From: CAZZBM01 sp964652255
GTDB taxonomy: Bacteria; Bdellovibrionota; Bacteriovoracia; Bacteriovoracales; CAZZBM01
Direction: 5' to 3'
NCBI GenBank assembly: GCA_964652255.1
Contig: CAZZBM010000001.1
Span: 620,001-684,000 of the forward strand
DNA length: 64,000 nt
Both the position numbers and the translations under genes were made by a program. Below, piece after piece: positions 53,232 through 62,897 of this stretch; the first letter of the stretch is position 1; each line of letters opens with the position of its first letter. The notes under the pieces are model-generated. The model saw only the letters and a list, made by a program, of their open reading frames with translations. It searched no databases and had not been told where the DNA came from.

Positions 53232-54456
53232 GGATATCCTTTTTAGACGAGATAAGAGTTTTAGAATGAGAACTTAAATTGGTTAAATTCAATCCTTGAT
53301 CTGTAAGAAAAGCAAAAAAAGAAAGTTTTCTCTTTTTGGCTTGATCGTAAACCTTTTGATCTCTTTTCTCATGATAATGAATGGTTACATTAAAAAATTT
53401 TCTCAGTTCATGAACCCAAGTCATAGCTTCTTCTAAGCTTGTTTCATATCCAAAATAAATTTCTTGATGAGAAAAAATCTCAGGAAAAAGATTATATTCA
53501 GTGAGAAGTTCTGTCCAAGTGACATCACCAAAGCCAAAGCCAATACCAGATAGATTTTCTCCATGAAAAATTTTTAATAAATCATCATAGCGACCTCCTC
53601 CACAAAGAGCTCTTTTCAACTTTGGAGAGAAAGCTTCGAAAACAAATCCTGTGTAATAATCAAGACCCCTTACAATAGAAGGTTCATAGAAAAGATAAGA
53701 GGAGAAACTATTGACAACAGTACCAAGAGAAGAAATCTGTTGATAACAATTAAAGTTTTCTTTTTTTAAGAAAATAAGAAGATCATGAAAGTTTTTTAAA
53801 CTTAAAAAATCTTTTAAAAGAGGAGATTTAGAGATTTCTTCTTGTTGATCAGTAAAATCTTTTTCTGAAATTTTATTCTTCTTATCAATAAGTTTAATGA
53901 GTTGTTTTTTTTCTAAAGAGTTTAACTCTATCTTATGAAAAACTTCTTCTAAAATACTTCGATGATTAAAAAAAATTTGAACTTCTTTTGAAGAAAGTTT
54001 AAACCATTCAAAGATTTCAATTAAGAGAGAAATAATCTCAAATTCAGCATAAGGACTTTCTAATCCAAAAAGATCACAATTTAGTTGCCAATGTTCTCTT
54101 AAACGACCTCTTTGAGGCTGCTCATAACGATAAAGATTTGGAATAGAGTACCAACGAATAGGTTTTACTAAATTTTTAGATACCTTACTAAGCATTCTTG
54201 CTAAGGTCGGTGTCATTTCAGGTCTTAAAGCAATTTTTCTTTTAGATTTATCTTCAAAAACATAAAGCTGTTCTTTGAGAATTTCATCACCACTTTTAAG
54301 TTCATATAAAGCGTATTCTTCAATCATGGGACCATTGTAAGGTTCATAACCAAATTTTTCTGCGATCTTAGACCATTGATTAAAAATCCATTGCTGTTTT
54401 CTTGCTTCTAGAGGATAAAAATCACGAGTACCCTTGTAAGCTTGAGCTTCCTTCAT
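53209..54456 (-). CDS. hisS: Histidyl-tRNA synthetase
   Basis: The 415-residue class II synthetase has motif 1 region (MIEEYALYEL), motif 2 RYEQPQRGRLREHWQLNCD, the histidine-binding GLDYYTGFVFEAF and motif 3 GIGFGFGDVTW. A C-terminal anticodon-binding domain is compact. It precedes valS on the minus strand. It is distinct from HisZ, given the intact RGLDYYTG and the C-terminal domain. Confidence 0.95.
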   Translation of the reverse strand: MKEAQAYKGTRDFYPLEARKQQWIFNQWSKIAEKFGYEPYNGPMIEEYALYELKSGDEILKEQLYVFEDKSKRKIALRPEMTPTLARMLSKVSKNLVKPIRWYSIPNLYRYEQPQRGRLREHWQLNCDLFGLESPYAEFEIISLLIEIFEWFKLSSKEVQIFFNHRSILEEVFHKIELNSLEKKQLIKLIDKKNKISEKDFTDQQEEISKSPLLKDFLSLKNFHDLLIFLKKENFNCYQQISSLGTVVNSFSSYLFYEPSIVRGLDYYTGFVFEAFSPKLKRALCGGGRYDDLLKIFHGENLSGIGFGFGDVTWTELLTEYNLFPEIFSHQEIYFGYETSLEEAMTWVHELRKFFNVTIHYHEKRDQKVYDQAKKRKLSFFAFLTDQGLNLTNLSSHSKTLISSKKDIHAETLSF

Positions 54457-54587
54457 AGAGAATATACATACGTAGACTTTTTCTGATTGTAAATTTTTTT
54501 GTAAAAAAACTCTTGCTAAAATATTTGAATTGCTTCATATTTAGATTAATGTTTGTAAATAAAATTAAGAAAAAGGAAGTGTGCACT

Positions 54588-55952
54588 ATGTTGAAAAAAA
54601 TAACTCTATTAAGTTTTGTTGTGCTAGTCTCTGAAGCTTGGGCTCTTGATCCTAGTATTGCAGCTATTAATCTGGGAGCTGCTCATAATATGGAATCAAT
54701 GAATGTTACTATGCCTTTAGGTCAAGGGATGATTGGAAATCGTTTTAAAGGTTTGGCGATGATTCATGGTTTTCATGTGCTACAACCACTAAGAGTAGAT
54801 GCAAATGGAGAAAATCACTATCCACTGCATTCTTTAAGAGGAGTAGAATTAGCTCTTGGTTATTTAGTACATTCTAGAATTTATTTAGGAGTTGGTCTTC
54901 AAGCTTTTCAAGTTCATTCTAATAAAGAAGATTTTTCATCTTTAGAAAAAGACAAGAGAAATTTTATGCTTGGAGATGTGAATGTACTAGCTAATATTAG
55001 AATCACTAGAAATGAAGCACCTATTGGCTTAGGGGTTCTTGTTAATGTTGTTGCTCCTACAGCAAATTCAAAAATGCTTCTTTCTGATGGTTTTAGCGCA
55101 GAAGGACGTTTACTCGTAAATGCTAGAGTTGAAAGAAGATTAAGTGTCTATGGAAATATTGGTTATAAATATTCTCATGATGCAGAAATGAAAAATTTTA
55201 CTTATCAATCAGGAACAGCTTTAAAAGGATTAAAAAGAGATCATCGTTTAGTTTATGGTGCTGGTTTTGCTTGGACACCTGTAAGCATTGTTTCATTAGG
55301 ATTTGAGATTTATGGTGGTGTCACTATGCCTTACAAATCTACAAAAGATACAACAACGACTCCTGGTGGAGTGACTCAAAACCCATACTATATGGATTCT
55401 TTCATGAAATTAAATCTTTTAAAATCTGAAAGATTAGCGATCATGGCTTCTTATGGACTAGAAGGACTTTTTGATCCTACTAAGCCACAACAAAGATTTT
55501 CAGCTGGTTTAAGATATGCTTTTAAACCAATGGTTGTTGCAACACCTGCGCCGGTTGTCACAAAAAGCATTGTTCAAGAATTAACTCAAAGATTAAAAAT
55601 TGCTAGAAGAGTTCAATTTGCTGTTAATAGTGCAGTCATAGCAGAAGCTTCTTATGATGAATTAAATAAAGCAGCGACAGCTTTAAAAGAATATGCTTCT
55701 CAAGTTTCTTCAGTAGAAATTCAAGGACATACAGATAATACTGGTGCTAGAGATTATAATATTAGTCTTTCTCAAAAAAGAGCAGAAGCTATTAGAACTT
55801 ACTTAGTGAATCAAGGAGTTCCAGATAAAATTCTTGTAGCAAAAGGTTATGGTCCAGATCAACCTCTTGCTGATAATAAAACAAGAGAAGGAAGAGCTCA
55901 AAATAGAAGAGTTGAGTTCATTGTTGATCAAGATATTCGTATTAAGCGTTAA
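54588..55952 (+). CDS. Outer-membrane beta-barrel protein with OmpA-type peptidoglycan-binding domain
   Basis: The start is ATG 54588, because AAGGAAG is 8 bases upstream and a normal signal peptide follows (MLKKITLLSFVVLVSEAWA, residues 1-19); an earlier in-frame ATG at 54513 lacks both. The 454-residue protein has an eight-strand-like barrel region (about 20-310), a Pro/Ala linker (VATPAPVVTKS) and a C-terminal OmpA domain with VQFAVNSAVI, EIQGHTDNTGARDYN and RRVEFIVD. The domain anchors the outer membrane to peptidoglycan. It stands alone and has its own terminator. Low Lys, higher Ala/Gly use fits high expression. Confidence 0.93.
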   Translation: MLKKITLLSFVVLVSEAWALDPSIAAINLGAAHNMESMNVTMPLGQGMIGNRFKGLAMIHGFHVLQPLRVDANGENHYPLHSLRGVELALGYLVHSRIYLGVGLQAFQVHSNKEDFSSLEKDKRNFMLGDVNVLANIRITRNEAPIGLGVLVNVVAPTANSKMLLSDGFSAEGRLLVNARVERRLSVYGNIGYKYSHDAEMKNFTYQSGTALKGLKRDHRLVYGAGFAWTPVSIVSLGFEIYGGVTMPYKSTKDTTTTPGGVTQNPYYMDSFMKLNLLKSERLAIMASYGLEGLFDPTKPQQRFSAGLRYAFKPMVVATPAPVVTKSIVQELTQRLKIARRVQFAVNSAVIAEASYDELNKAATALKEYASQVSSVEIQGHTDNTGARDYNISLSQKRAEAIRTYLVNQGVPDKILVAKGYGPDQPLADNKTREGRAQNRRVEFIVDQDIRIKR

Positions 55953-55961
55953 TGATATTAA

Positions 55962-55992
55962 AAAGGGAAGCTTCATGCTTCCCTTTCTTTTT
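55962..55992 (+). terminator. Rho-independent terminator of the OmpA-domain gene
   Basis: AAAGGGAAGC-TTCAT-GCTTCCCTTT followed by CTTTTTT. A 10-bp perfect stem, the clearest terminator in this part of the window. Confidence 0.92.
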
Positions 55993-56010
55993 AAAAAAAA
56001 TCAAAATTTT

Positions 56011-57993
56011 TTAATAACTAAGAGTCTGATGAACAGCTTCTAAGATTCTATTTTCATCAGGCAAAATAGCTTTTTCTAAAATAGATGAAAAGCCTACAGG
56101 AGTAAAAGTAGAACCTACTCTTTTTATAGGTGCATCTAAATATTCAAATCCTTTTTCTAAAATTAAACCAGCAATTTGACCACCAAAACCACCAAAGACC
56201 TTATCTTCATGAACAATCACAGCTCGAGAGGTTTTTTTAATACTAAGTAAAATTCCTTCCTCATCTAAAGGATTTAAAGATCTTAAATCTAAAACTTCTA
56301 AAGAAGCTTCATGTTTTTGTGCAATCTTGAGACATAAATGAACTGTATTTCCATAAGTAATTAAACTTAAATCAGAACCTTCTTTTCTGATCTTACTCTT
56401 ACCAAAAGGAACAACATGATCTTTTGGTATAGGTGTCATAGCTTCTTTAGATTGATATAATGCCTTAGGTTCTAGAAAAAAACTTACTCCACTAGATCTA
56501 ATACAACTTCTTAATAATCCTGCTGCATCATCAGCAAAAGCTGGTACGACAATTCTAATTCCAGGTAAAGGAGCTAGAGAAGCTTCAATGTTTTGACTAT
56601 GATAAAGTCCTCCACCAATATAACCGCCAGAAGCTAGACGAATGGTGATGTTAGGACAAAATTGACCATTTGTTCTCCAGTAATCATGAGAACACTCTAA
56701 AGTCTGCTCCATCGCTGGCCAGAAATAATCTGCAAATTCAGCTCCTTCAATAACAACTCTAATATCAGGTGAATAACGTGAAAAACCATTAGCTGTCCCT
56801 ACAATAAAATCTTCTGCAATAGGAGCATTAAAAATTCTTTTAGGACCAAAAAGTTTTTGAAGACCTTTGGTGACATTAAAAATTCCACCTTTGTCTTTAT
56901 AAGCAACATCTTGCCCCCAAAGATAAGTGTGAGGGTTTCTCTGAAACTCTTCTTTTAAGGTAGTGTTCAGTGCATCAATAAACTTAACAGCTTCTCCCTC
57001 TCTCTTATCTGATTCTGGATTGCCTACATAAGGAGCAGGACAAACATAATCAAAAATAGTTTTAGGGTCAGGATCCTCTTCTTGTAAAACTTCTTTATGT
57101 GCTTTTAAAATACTTTCTTCACAGGCTTTTTCTATCTTTTTTAAATTCTCTTCCTGAAAACCTTCTTGAAGTAAAAAATTTCTAAATCTTGGTAGAGGAT
57201 CTTGAGCTTTTGCTTGTGCTAATTCTTCACTGTCTCTATAAAGATGATGATTGTCTGAATTAGAATGATTTTCAATTCGAACACAATGAGCATGTACAAG
57301 AGCAGATCCAAGACCAGTTTCTACATAATCTTTTGCTTTTTGTAAGACTTTAAAAGAATCAAGAGGATCTTTTCCATCACAATGAAAGACTTGAATATTT
57401 TTAAAACTAGCAAAATTATCAGATGCAAATTCATTTGCTGTTTGTTCCCACTTGGGAACACTAATACCATAACCATTATCTTGAATGACAAAAATAATTT
57501 TTAGTTGTTCTCGGCTAGCTCCATTAATAGCTTCATAACAGTAACCTTCTGATAAAGAGCTTTCACCTTGAGAACAATAAACAACTCCACTATCATGATA
57601 AGTTTTGATAGCTCTAGCTAAACCAACAGCATGAAGAGCATGATTGCCTGTACAAGAAGATGTATTATGAATATTCCAAGCAGGTTTAGCAAAATGATTA
57701 GACATATGACGTCCACCACTAGCAACATCGTTTTTTTTTGAAAGACCATTTTTTAGAATCTCTAAAGGAGTTAGACCTGCTGATAAAGCTGTGAGCATGT
57801 CACGATAATAAGGAAAGAGATGATCTTTGTTTCTAATAAAAATTTGACCTAAAGCTAATTGAATTCCATCATGCCCAGCATAAGGTGCATGATAAGACCA
57901 ACCTAAAGCTTGTTTTAAATAGTTAGGTGCTCTTTGATCAAGTAGTCGACCGGTATAGAGAAGTTCATACCATTTTAAGTACTGTTCTTTCAT
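56011..57993 (-). CDS. Fused E1 alpha/beta 2-oxoacid dehydrogenase
   Basis: The 660-residue protein joins both E1 subunits: an alpha part (about 1-330; AGHDGIQLALG, SQGESSLSEGYCYEA as the ThDP motif, DNGYGISVPKW) and a beta part (about 335-660; EDFIVGTANGFSRYSPDIRVVIEGAEF and the C-terminal VVIHEDKVFGGFGGQ). The usual GDG of the ThDP motif reads GES. It decarboxylates a branched-chain or other 2-oxoacid and would need E2 and E3, which are not in this window. It overlaps mtaB by 4 bp at its start. Confidence 0.9.
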   Translation of the reverse strand: MKEQYLKWYELLYTGRLLDQRAPNYLKQALGWSYHAPYAGHDGIQLALGQIFIRNKDHLFPYYRDMLTALSAGLTPLEILKNGLSKKNDVASGGRHMSNHFAKPAWNIHNTSSCTGNHALHAVGLARAIKTYHDSGVVYCSQGESSLSEGYCYEAINGASREQLKIIFVIQDNGYGISVPKWEQTANEFASDNFASFKNIQVFHCDGKDPLDSFKVLQKAKDYVETGLGSALVHAHCVRIENHSNSDNHHLYRDSEELAQAKAQDPLPRFRNFLLQEGFQEENLKKIEKACEESILKAHKEVLQEEDPDPKTIFDYVCPAPYVGNPESDKREGEAVKFIDALNTTLKEEFQRNPHTYLWGQDVAYKDKGGIFNVTKGLQKLFGPKRIFNAPIAEDFIVGTANGFSRYSPDIRVVIEGAEFADYFWPAMEQTLECSHDYWRTNGQFCPNITIRLASGGYIGGGLYHSQNIEASLAPLPGIRIVVPAFADDAAGLLRSCIRSSGVSFFLEPKALYQSKEAMTPIPKDHVVPFGKSKIRKEGSDLSLITYGNTVHLCLKIAQKHEASLEVLDLRSLNPLDEEGILLSIKKTSRAVIVHEDKVFGGFGGQIAGLILEKGFEYLDAPIKRVGSTFTPVGFSSILEKAILPDENRILEAVHQTLSY

Positions 57994-59255
57994 AGAATTT
58001 TTCCTGTAAACACTTTATCATAACCTGTGAGTTGAACTCTGACTATGGTGTTTTCAGGAAGGTCTTCTTCTAAGTAACATCTTAAAAACTGTGAAATATA
58101 GCCTTGAGAGTAATGATCTTTTTTTTTTTCTAAAAGAACTTCAGCAACAGTTCCAATAAGATTTTGAGCAAATTGTTCTTGTTTCTTTTCTCCTAGTTGA
58201 ATCAGTTCACGTACTCTTGATTTTTTAACTTCTGTTTGAAGTTGATCAGTAAGTAGAGCAGCTGTTGTTTTTTGTCTCTTAGCATAAGGAAAAACATGAA
58301 GATGAGTAATAGGACTTTGTTCGATAAGTTTTTTTGTAAGTTCAAAATCTTCATCACTTTCTCCTGGAAATCCACAAATAACATCAGCACCAATAGCAGC
58401 TTGAGGAAAATAATCTTTAACAAGATTTAAAGTTTCTAGATACTGAGCACTTAAATATTTTCTTCTCATAGTTTTAAGAATCTTGTCAGAACCACTCTGA
58501 AGAGGAAGATGAAAATGATCTTGGTAAATTTTTGAATCTTTTAAAGCTTGTAAAAGTCTTGGAGTAATTGTATTGGGCTCCACAGAAGAAAGTCTTAATC
58601 TCTTAAGCCCTGAAAGAAGAGAAAGTTCCTCTATAAGTTGCTCTAAAGATTCTCCCCCTGTTCTTTCAAATTCTCCAATATTGACACCTGTTAAAACAAT
58701 TTCTTTAAATCCTGATTGAAGAATCTTTTTAGCTTCTTCTACTAAATCTTTAATCTTACCGACTCTAGATCGACCTCTAGCATGAGGAATAATACAAAAA
58801 GAACAAATATAATTACACCCATCCTGAATCTTTAAGAAAGCTCTTGTTCTTGAAACTTCTAAAGAAGTTGAAGCTTGAAAAAATTCATTGTGAAGATCTA
58901 TATAAGATTCTAAAGAAGACTCTTCTTCAAGATAATTAAAAACTTTAAATTTTTCTTCTGTTCCTAAAATAAGATCTACTTCTTTGATTTTTTTTAGCTT
59001 TTCTGCTTCCATCTGAGCATAACAACCAGCAACAATGATTTTTCCTTCAGGTGAATGTTTTTTTGCCTGTTTAATAAGATTTAAACAAGTACTATCAGCT
59101 TGATCAGTTACAGTACAAGTATTTAAAAAAACAATATCTGCCTTTTCTTCAAAAGAAACAATTTTATAACCCCTTTGTTTAAATCCTTCAGCAATAGTTC
59201 CAGTTTCTGAAAAATTTAAACGACACCCGAGGGTATGAAAAGAAACAGTTTTCAT
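57990..59255 (-). CDS. mtaB: tRNA t6A37 methylthiotransferase MtaB
   Basis: This radical-SAM enzyme adds a methylthio group to t6A37. The 421-residue protein has the N-terminal cluster cysteines (TLGCRLNFSE, NTCTVT, AGCYAQ), the radical-SAM CNYICSFC motif and GFPGESDEDF. HTLGCRLN points to MtaB rather than MiaB. The C-terminal TRAM-like domain is short. It is upstream of the fused E1 on the same strand. Confidence 0.93.
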   Translation of the reverse strand: MKTVSFHTLGCRLNFSETGTIAEGFKQRGYKIVSFEEKADIVFLNTCTVTDQADSTCLNLIKQAKKHSPEGKIIVAGCYAQMEAEKLKKIKEVDLILGTEEKFKVFNYLEEESSLESYIDLHNEFFQASTSLEVSRTRAFLKIQDGCNYICSFCIIPHARGRSRVGKIKDLVEEAKKILQSGFKEIVLTGVNIGEFERTGGESLEQLIEELSLLSGLKRLRLSSVEPNTITPRLLQALKDSKIYQDHFHLPLQSGSDKILKTMRRKYLSAQYLETLNLVKDYFPQAAIGADVICGFPGESDEDFELTKKLIEQSPITHLHVFPYAKRQKTTAALLTDQLQTEVKKSRVRELIQLGEKKQEQFAQNLIGTVAEVLLEKKKDHYSQGYISQFLRCYLEEDLPENTIVRVQLTGYDKVFTGKIL

Positions 59256-59290
59256 ATGGGCTTAATCTAGCTAAAAGAAGAACTTATTGT

Positions 59291-61054
59291 CTAGGATGGG
59301 GTCATTTTTTCAGTATTTTTTAAAACTTCTTCATGGATAAACTGCTTTTTGTCATATTGATGAATTTCATGGGCAATTTTAAAAATATGATCTTCGATCT
59401 CTTGAAGAAGATCTTCCTTCTTTTTTCGAGAACTTTGTAAAAGTTCAATGAGTTTTTCCATTTCTTTTAAGTACTCAGAAACTTGCTTAAATTTTTGATC
59501 AAAATTTTTAGCTTCTAAAATATTTAGTTGTTGTTTTAAAACAATATCAATTTTTGATAGAGTTAAAGTGATTTTTTTTAACTCGATGGACTCTGGTAAA
59601 GATTTTCTAACATTTTTAAAGTCTTCAAAATAGGTTTGAATCTGTTTTCCTAAAGAAATAGGACTTTCAAAAGAGTTTTTTAAAAAAATAAGCAATTCTT
59701 GATTTTTTTTAAAAAATTCTTTTAAAGAGAATTCAAAAGCTTGTTCAAAAGAAGTGGTGACTTTTAAGCTTTTTAAAGAAGATTTGAATTTTTGAAGGTG
59801 TAAATTCATTTCTTGAAGTAAATTTTTATTTTTTTCAATAATATTTAATGTTTTTTCTTGGTAAGTTTTACTAAAAGCTATATTTTTTTGAAAAATCTCT
59901 AAAATATCACCAATTTCAGGTTCTAAATAGGGAGGAAGATTGATCTTTTTTTGATCTTGAAGACTTTTTAAAATTTTGAGTAAATTTTTATTGTGTTCCT
60001 TGTCTTTTTCTAAAAAAATCTCTTTAAGATGGTCTTTTGTGAAAAAGATAAAGAAATGATATTGATTAAGAGAATGAACTTCTAAAAGAGAGTATTTTTC
60101 GTGATTAATAGTGTATTTTTTTTTATTAAAATAAAACCCATTTAGTAAATTTAAAGAAAAAAAGCCTTGAAGGTTTTTGATTTTTTTGTTGATAAAAATT
60201 TGTTGATAACAAGCAAGATTGAAATAAATAATTTCTTGATTTTCATTAATGATAAAAAATGGCCACTTATATTCTTCTATAAAAAATTCAGCAATGTTTT
60301 TTTTGATATAAAATTCTTCTTGAAATTTTTTCCAATCTTGATTTTCTTTTTTATTTAAGAAAAAGCTTTCTTCATTGTTAATAATTTTAAAAAAAGATCT
60401 GTTGAGAAAAATAAGGATGTATTTTTTTATATTAAAAAAATAGAGAAAAAAAAATAAAAAAGAAAGCGTCATTAATGAAAAATAGATAAGTAGATTTTTT
60501 TCTTCTAATAAATGATTTTCTTTGATTTCTATATCAAATATAAAATTTTTTAAATTTATAAAAATTTTGTCTAAGTTTTTTTGTTTTTCTTTAATTGTTT
60601 TTAAAATATCAATTTCTTTTTTGTATTTAGAAAATTTTTTATAAAAATCATTTTCATTATTAATAAAGATATCGCGTATATTCTTTAGATTGGTTTTAGA
60701 AGATATAGAATTAAATATATCATTTTCATTTTCAAAATAAAGATTTTTTTTAATTTCAATTTCTATTTGAGATATTTTTTTAAAATCTTGATCATGAAAA
60801 TAGTTTTTGTGATCTTTGAAAAAAGATAGAATTTGATAAACGTTTTTTTGAGAATATTCATGAATATTTTTGATAAAATAAAGTTGCTGCTCGATGAGCT
60901 TTATTTTTTCTTGATAGAAAGGAAAAACATAATTTTTTTTATCTAAATATAAATAATAAAAAATAAAAGTCAATAAAAATAAAAATTGAATAGGAATGAA
61001 TATTTTTTTTAAAAAAAATTTAGAATAAGAATTAAGCTGCAATGTCCTCTTCAT
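59291..61054 (-). CDS. Membrane sensor with PAS-like and long coiled-coil regions
   Basis: The start is likely ATG 61054 (an earlier ATG at 61063 is also in frame), about 23 bp inside fliA. The 587-residue product has a membrane helix near 12-33, an extracytoplasmic, Lys/Phe/Asn-rich region of about 150 residues, a second membrane helix near 190-212 and a PAS-like segment (about 250-330, FFIINENQEIIYFNLACYQQ). The C-terminal 220 residues form long helices and coiled coils, as in chemoreceptor-like signalling domains, but no chemoreceptor tip motif or kinase is seen. A role in signalling near FliA is plausible. Confidence 0.6.
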   Translation of the reverse strand: MKRTLQLNSYSKFFLKKIFIPIQFLFLLTFIFYYLYLDKKNYVFPFYQEKIKLIEQQLYFIKNIHEYSQKNVYQILSFFKDHKNYFHDQDFKKISQIEIEIKKNLYFENENDIFNSISSKTNLKNIRDIFINNENDFYKKFSKYKKEIDILKTIKEKQKNLDKIFINLKNFIFDIEIKENHLLEEKNLLIYFSLMTLSFLFFFLYFFNIKKYILIFLNRSFFKIINNEESFFLNKKENQDWKKFQEEFYIKKNIAEFFIEEYKWPFFIINENQEIIYFNLACYQQIFINKKIKNLQGFFSLNLLNGFYFNKKKYTINHEKYSLLEVHSLNQYHFFIFFTKDHLKEIFLEKDKEHNKNLLKILKSLQDQKKINLPPYLEPEIGDILEIFQKNIAFSKTYQEKTLNIIEKNKNLLQEMNLHLQKFKSSLKSLKVTTSFEQAFEFSLKEFFKKNQELLIFLKNSFESPISLGKQIQTYFEDFKNVRKSLPESIELKKITLTLSKIDIVLKQQLNILEAKNFDQKFKQVSEYLKEMEKLIELLQSSRKKKEDLLQEIEDHIFKIAHEIHQYDKKQFIHEEVLKNTEKMTPS

Positions 61055-61826
61055 ATAGATCAATTTCTTGTTTCAATAACTCCTTTAAATATTCTACCCC
61101 CTTGCTATGAATTTGTGAAACCCTAGATTCAGTAATTTGAAGAATTTTGCCAATTTCTTTTAAAGAAAGATCTTCAAAGTAATAAAGAGATAAAACCATA
61201 CGATGTCTTTCAGGAAGAGTTTTAACAATATCTAAAACTTTTTTATGATCAAACGCAGAAAGAAGATTTTTATGAGGAGTAGAATTTTCGTTTTTTTTAG
61301 AAATTTTTAAAAATAAACTTTGATCTATTTTTTTTAAATCAGATTGCTTGTCAATATGAATAAATGAAATTTTTTTTGTTCGATCTAATAAATCATAATA
61401 ATCTTGAGAAGATATCTTTAAAGACTCCATAATTTCTTCATCTAAAGGAGGTCTATTAAGTTTTTGTTGGAGAATTTCAATGACTTTTGTAAGTTCCTTA
61501 ATTTTAGATCTTACTGATCTAGGAACAAAGTCTTCTGATCTTAAATGATCTAAAATAGAGCCTCTAATTCTGAATTCAGCATAAGTTCTAAATTTATTGT
61601 TTTTTTTAGGATCAAACTTTTCTAAAGCATCCATAAGTCCTAAAACTCCAAAAGAGATAAGATCGTCTAATTCTACATTAGAAGGCAATTTATAATGAAT
61701 CTTTTTAGCAGCATAACGAACTACAGGGAGAAATTCTTGAATGATTTTATCTTTGATAAGATTTTTTTTAATTGGATCTTTAATATTTTTATATTTTCTA
61801 ATCTCTAATAAATCTTCATCAATCAT
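61032..61826 (-). CDS. RNA polymerase sigma factor, FliA/sigma-28 type
   Basis: The 264-residue protein has region 2 (LDDLISFGVLGLMDALEKFDP and KFRTYAEFRIRGSILDHLR, typical of FliA/WhiG/SigD), region 3 (KELTKVIEILQQKLNRPP) and region 4 with a DNA-recognition helix (LSLKEIGKILQITESRVSQIHSK). Such factors transcribe late flagellar, chemotaxis or motility genes. Its ATG directly follows the stop of the preceding RDD gene (TAA-ATG), and the sensor-like gene begins inside its end, so all are one operon. No anti-sigma gene flgM is seen. Confidence 0.93.
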   Translation of the reverse strand: MIDEDLLEIRKYKNIKDPIKKNLIKDKIIQEFLPVVRYAAKKIHYKLPSNVELDDLISFGVLGLMDALEKFDPKKNNKFRTYAEFRIRGSILDHLRSEDFVPRSVRSKIKELTKVIEILQQKLNRPPLDEEIMESLKISSQDYYDLLDRTKKISFIHIDKQSDLKKIDQSLFLKISKKNENSTPHKNLLSAFDHKKVLDIVKTLPERHRMVLSLYYFEDLSLKEIGKILQITESRVSQIHSKGVEYLKELLKQEIDLYEEDIAA

Positions 61827-62327
61827 TTAGCTAGTATAAGTGATATCAGTTAAAAATTTTTTATAAGAAACTTTGAGCCAGGAAGGATTGATCTTAAATA
61901 CTTTTTGCTTAGCTAAAACATCATGAAGCATTTTCTGATCTTTTCTAAAGATCATCATGATTCCAGTGAAAGGTATGAAAAAAAGTAATATCTTCAAAGT
62001 AAGTTCTCTTTTGAAAGTTTCTTCATAGGTGAGTTTTTTTCCACTATCATTTGTAACAGCTAAGTTGAATAATCTTTTCCCAATACTTGTGCCCCAGTGT
62101 TCATAGCAGTAGGCAAAATAAAGAAAATGAATAGTAAAAAAACCAAAAAGTAGAATAATAAAAAGTAATAGTTGAGCTAGATAAATAGGTAAATTTTCTT
62201 TATTAAAACCTGAGATCAGAGTGATATCAAAAATAAATGCTAAGGGCATTTGAAAAATAGTAATGATAATATAATCAATAACATAAGCAATTGATCTTTG
62301 AATAAAAATAAAAAAATTTTGGATCAT
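61827..62327 (-). CDS. RDD-family membrane protein 4 of a tandem array
   Basis: The 166-residue product has three to four membrane helices. FIQRSIAYVIDYIIITIF carries the RDD R...A..iD pattern, GTSIGKRLFNLAV is the best match to the family's second motif, and MLHDVLAKQKVFKI the third. It is the most canonical of the array. It ends immediately before fliA. Confidence 0.8.
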   Translation of the reverse strand: MIQNFFIFIQRSIAYVIDYIIITIFQMPLAFIFDITLISGFNKENLPIYLAQLLLFIILLFGFFTIHFLYFAYCYEHWGTSIGKRLFNLAVTNDSGKKLTYEETFKRELTLKILLFFIPFTGIMMIFRKDQKMLHDVLAKQKVFKINPSWLKVSYKKFLTDITYTS

Positions 62328-62363
62328 AATTTTTTATAAACAAAAATTATATCTTTGGCAAAT

Positions 62364-62897
62364 TTATTGTTCAATGATTTCTATTTTTGTCAAATAGTCA
62401 TGTAGATAAATAGTTTTAATAAAAAAACTTATTGAAATTAATCCTACAAAATATATTGTTGAAATAATATTTAATTGAAGTTCATTTAAATAATGAATTC
62501 TATCTAAATATGATAAAAACATAGCAGGAGCTATAAAAATAGTAAAAAAGATTATTTCTCTAAGGTAAATAAAATATTTTTTTGATTTATAATCTTTAAT
62601 TTTTAATTTAAAAATTTCCATGGCACCTGTAGATCCACTATTTGTTAAAAACAAAGAGTAGTATAAAAAGTTAATTATATTAGCAATAACGATCATGAGC
62701 AAATCAGGTTCTTCTTTAAAAGGTAGATCAAATGAATGAGCTCTGAAAGCTTTTAAAAAATTAAAAAGATAAAAGAAAGGTAAAGTAATTATCATTATAA
62801 AAATGTAATCAATAATAAAAACAAAGAATCTTTTTAAAAAGTATAAAATTTTTTTTTCATTTTTTTTCCTCAACTTTAAGATTTGAAAAATAATCAT
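62364..62897 (-). CDS. RDD-like membrane protein 3 of the array
   Basis: The 177-residue product has FLKRFFVFIIDYIFIMII (R...iD motif), GAMEIFKLKIKD in place of the GK-R motif, and IYLHDYLTKIEIIEQ at the end. Four hydrophobic segments. The start is uncertain: ATG 62897 overlaps the preceding gene by 41 bp, and a later TTG is possible. Sequence is quite diverged from gene 4 but keeps the three landmarks in order. Confidence 0.65.
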   Translation of the reverse strand: MIIFQILKLRKKNEKKILYFLKRFFVFIIDYIFIMIITLPFFYLFNFLKAFRAHSFDLPFKEEPDLLMIVIANIINFLYYSLFLTNSGSTGAMEIFKLKIKDYKSKKYFIYLREIIFFTIFIAPAMFLSYLDRIHYLNELQLNIISTIYFVGLISISFFIKTIYLHDYLTKIEIIEQ

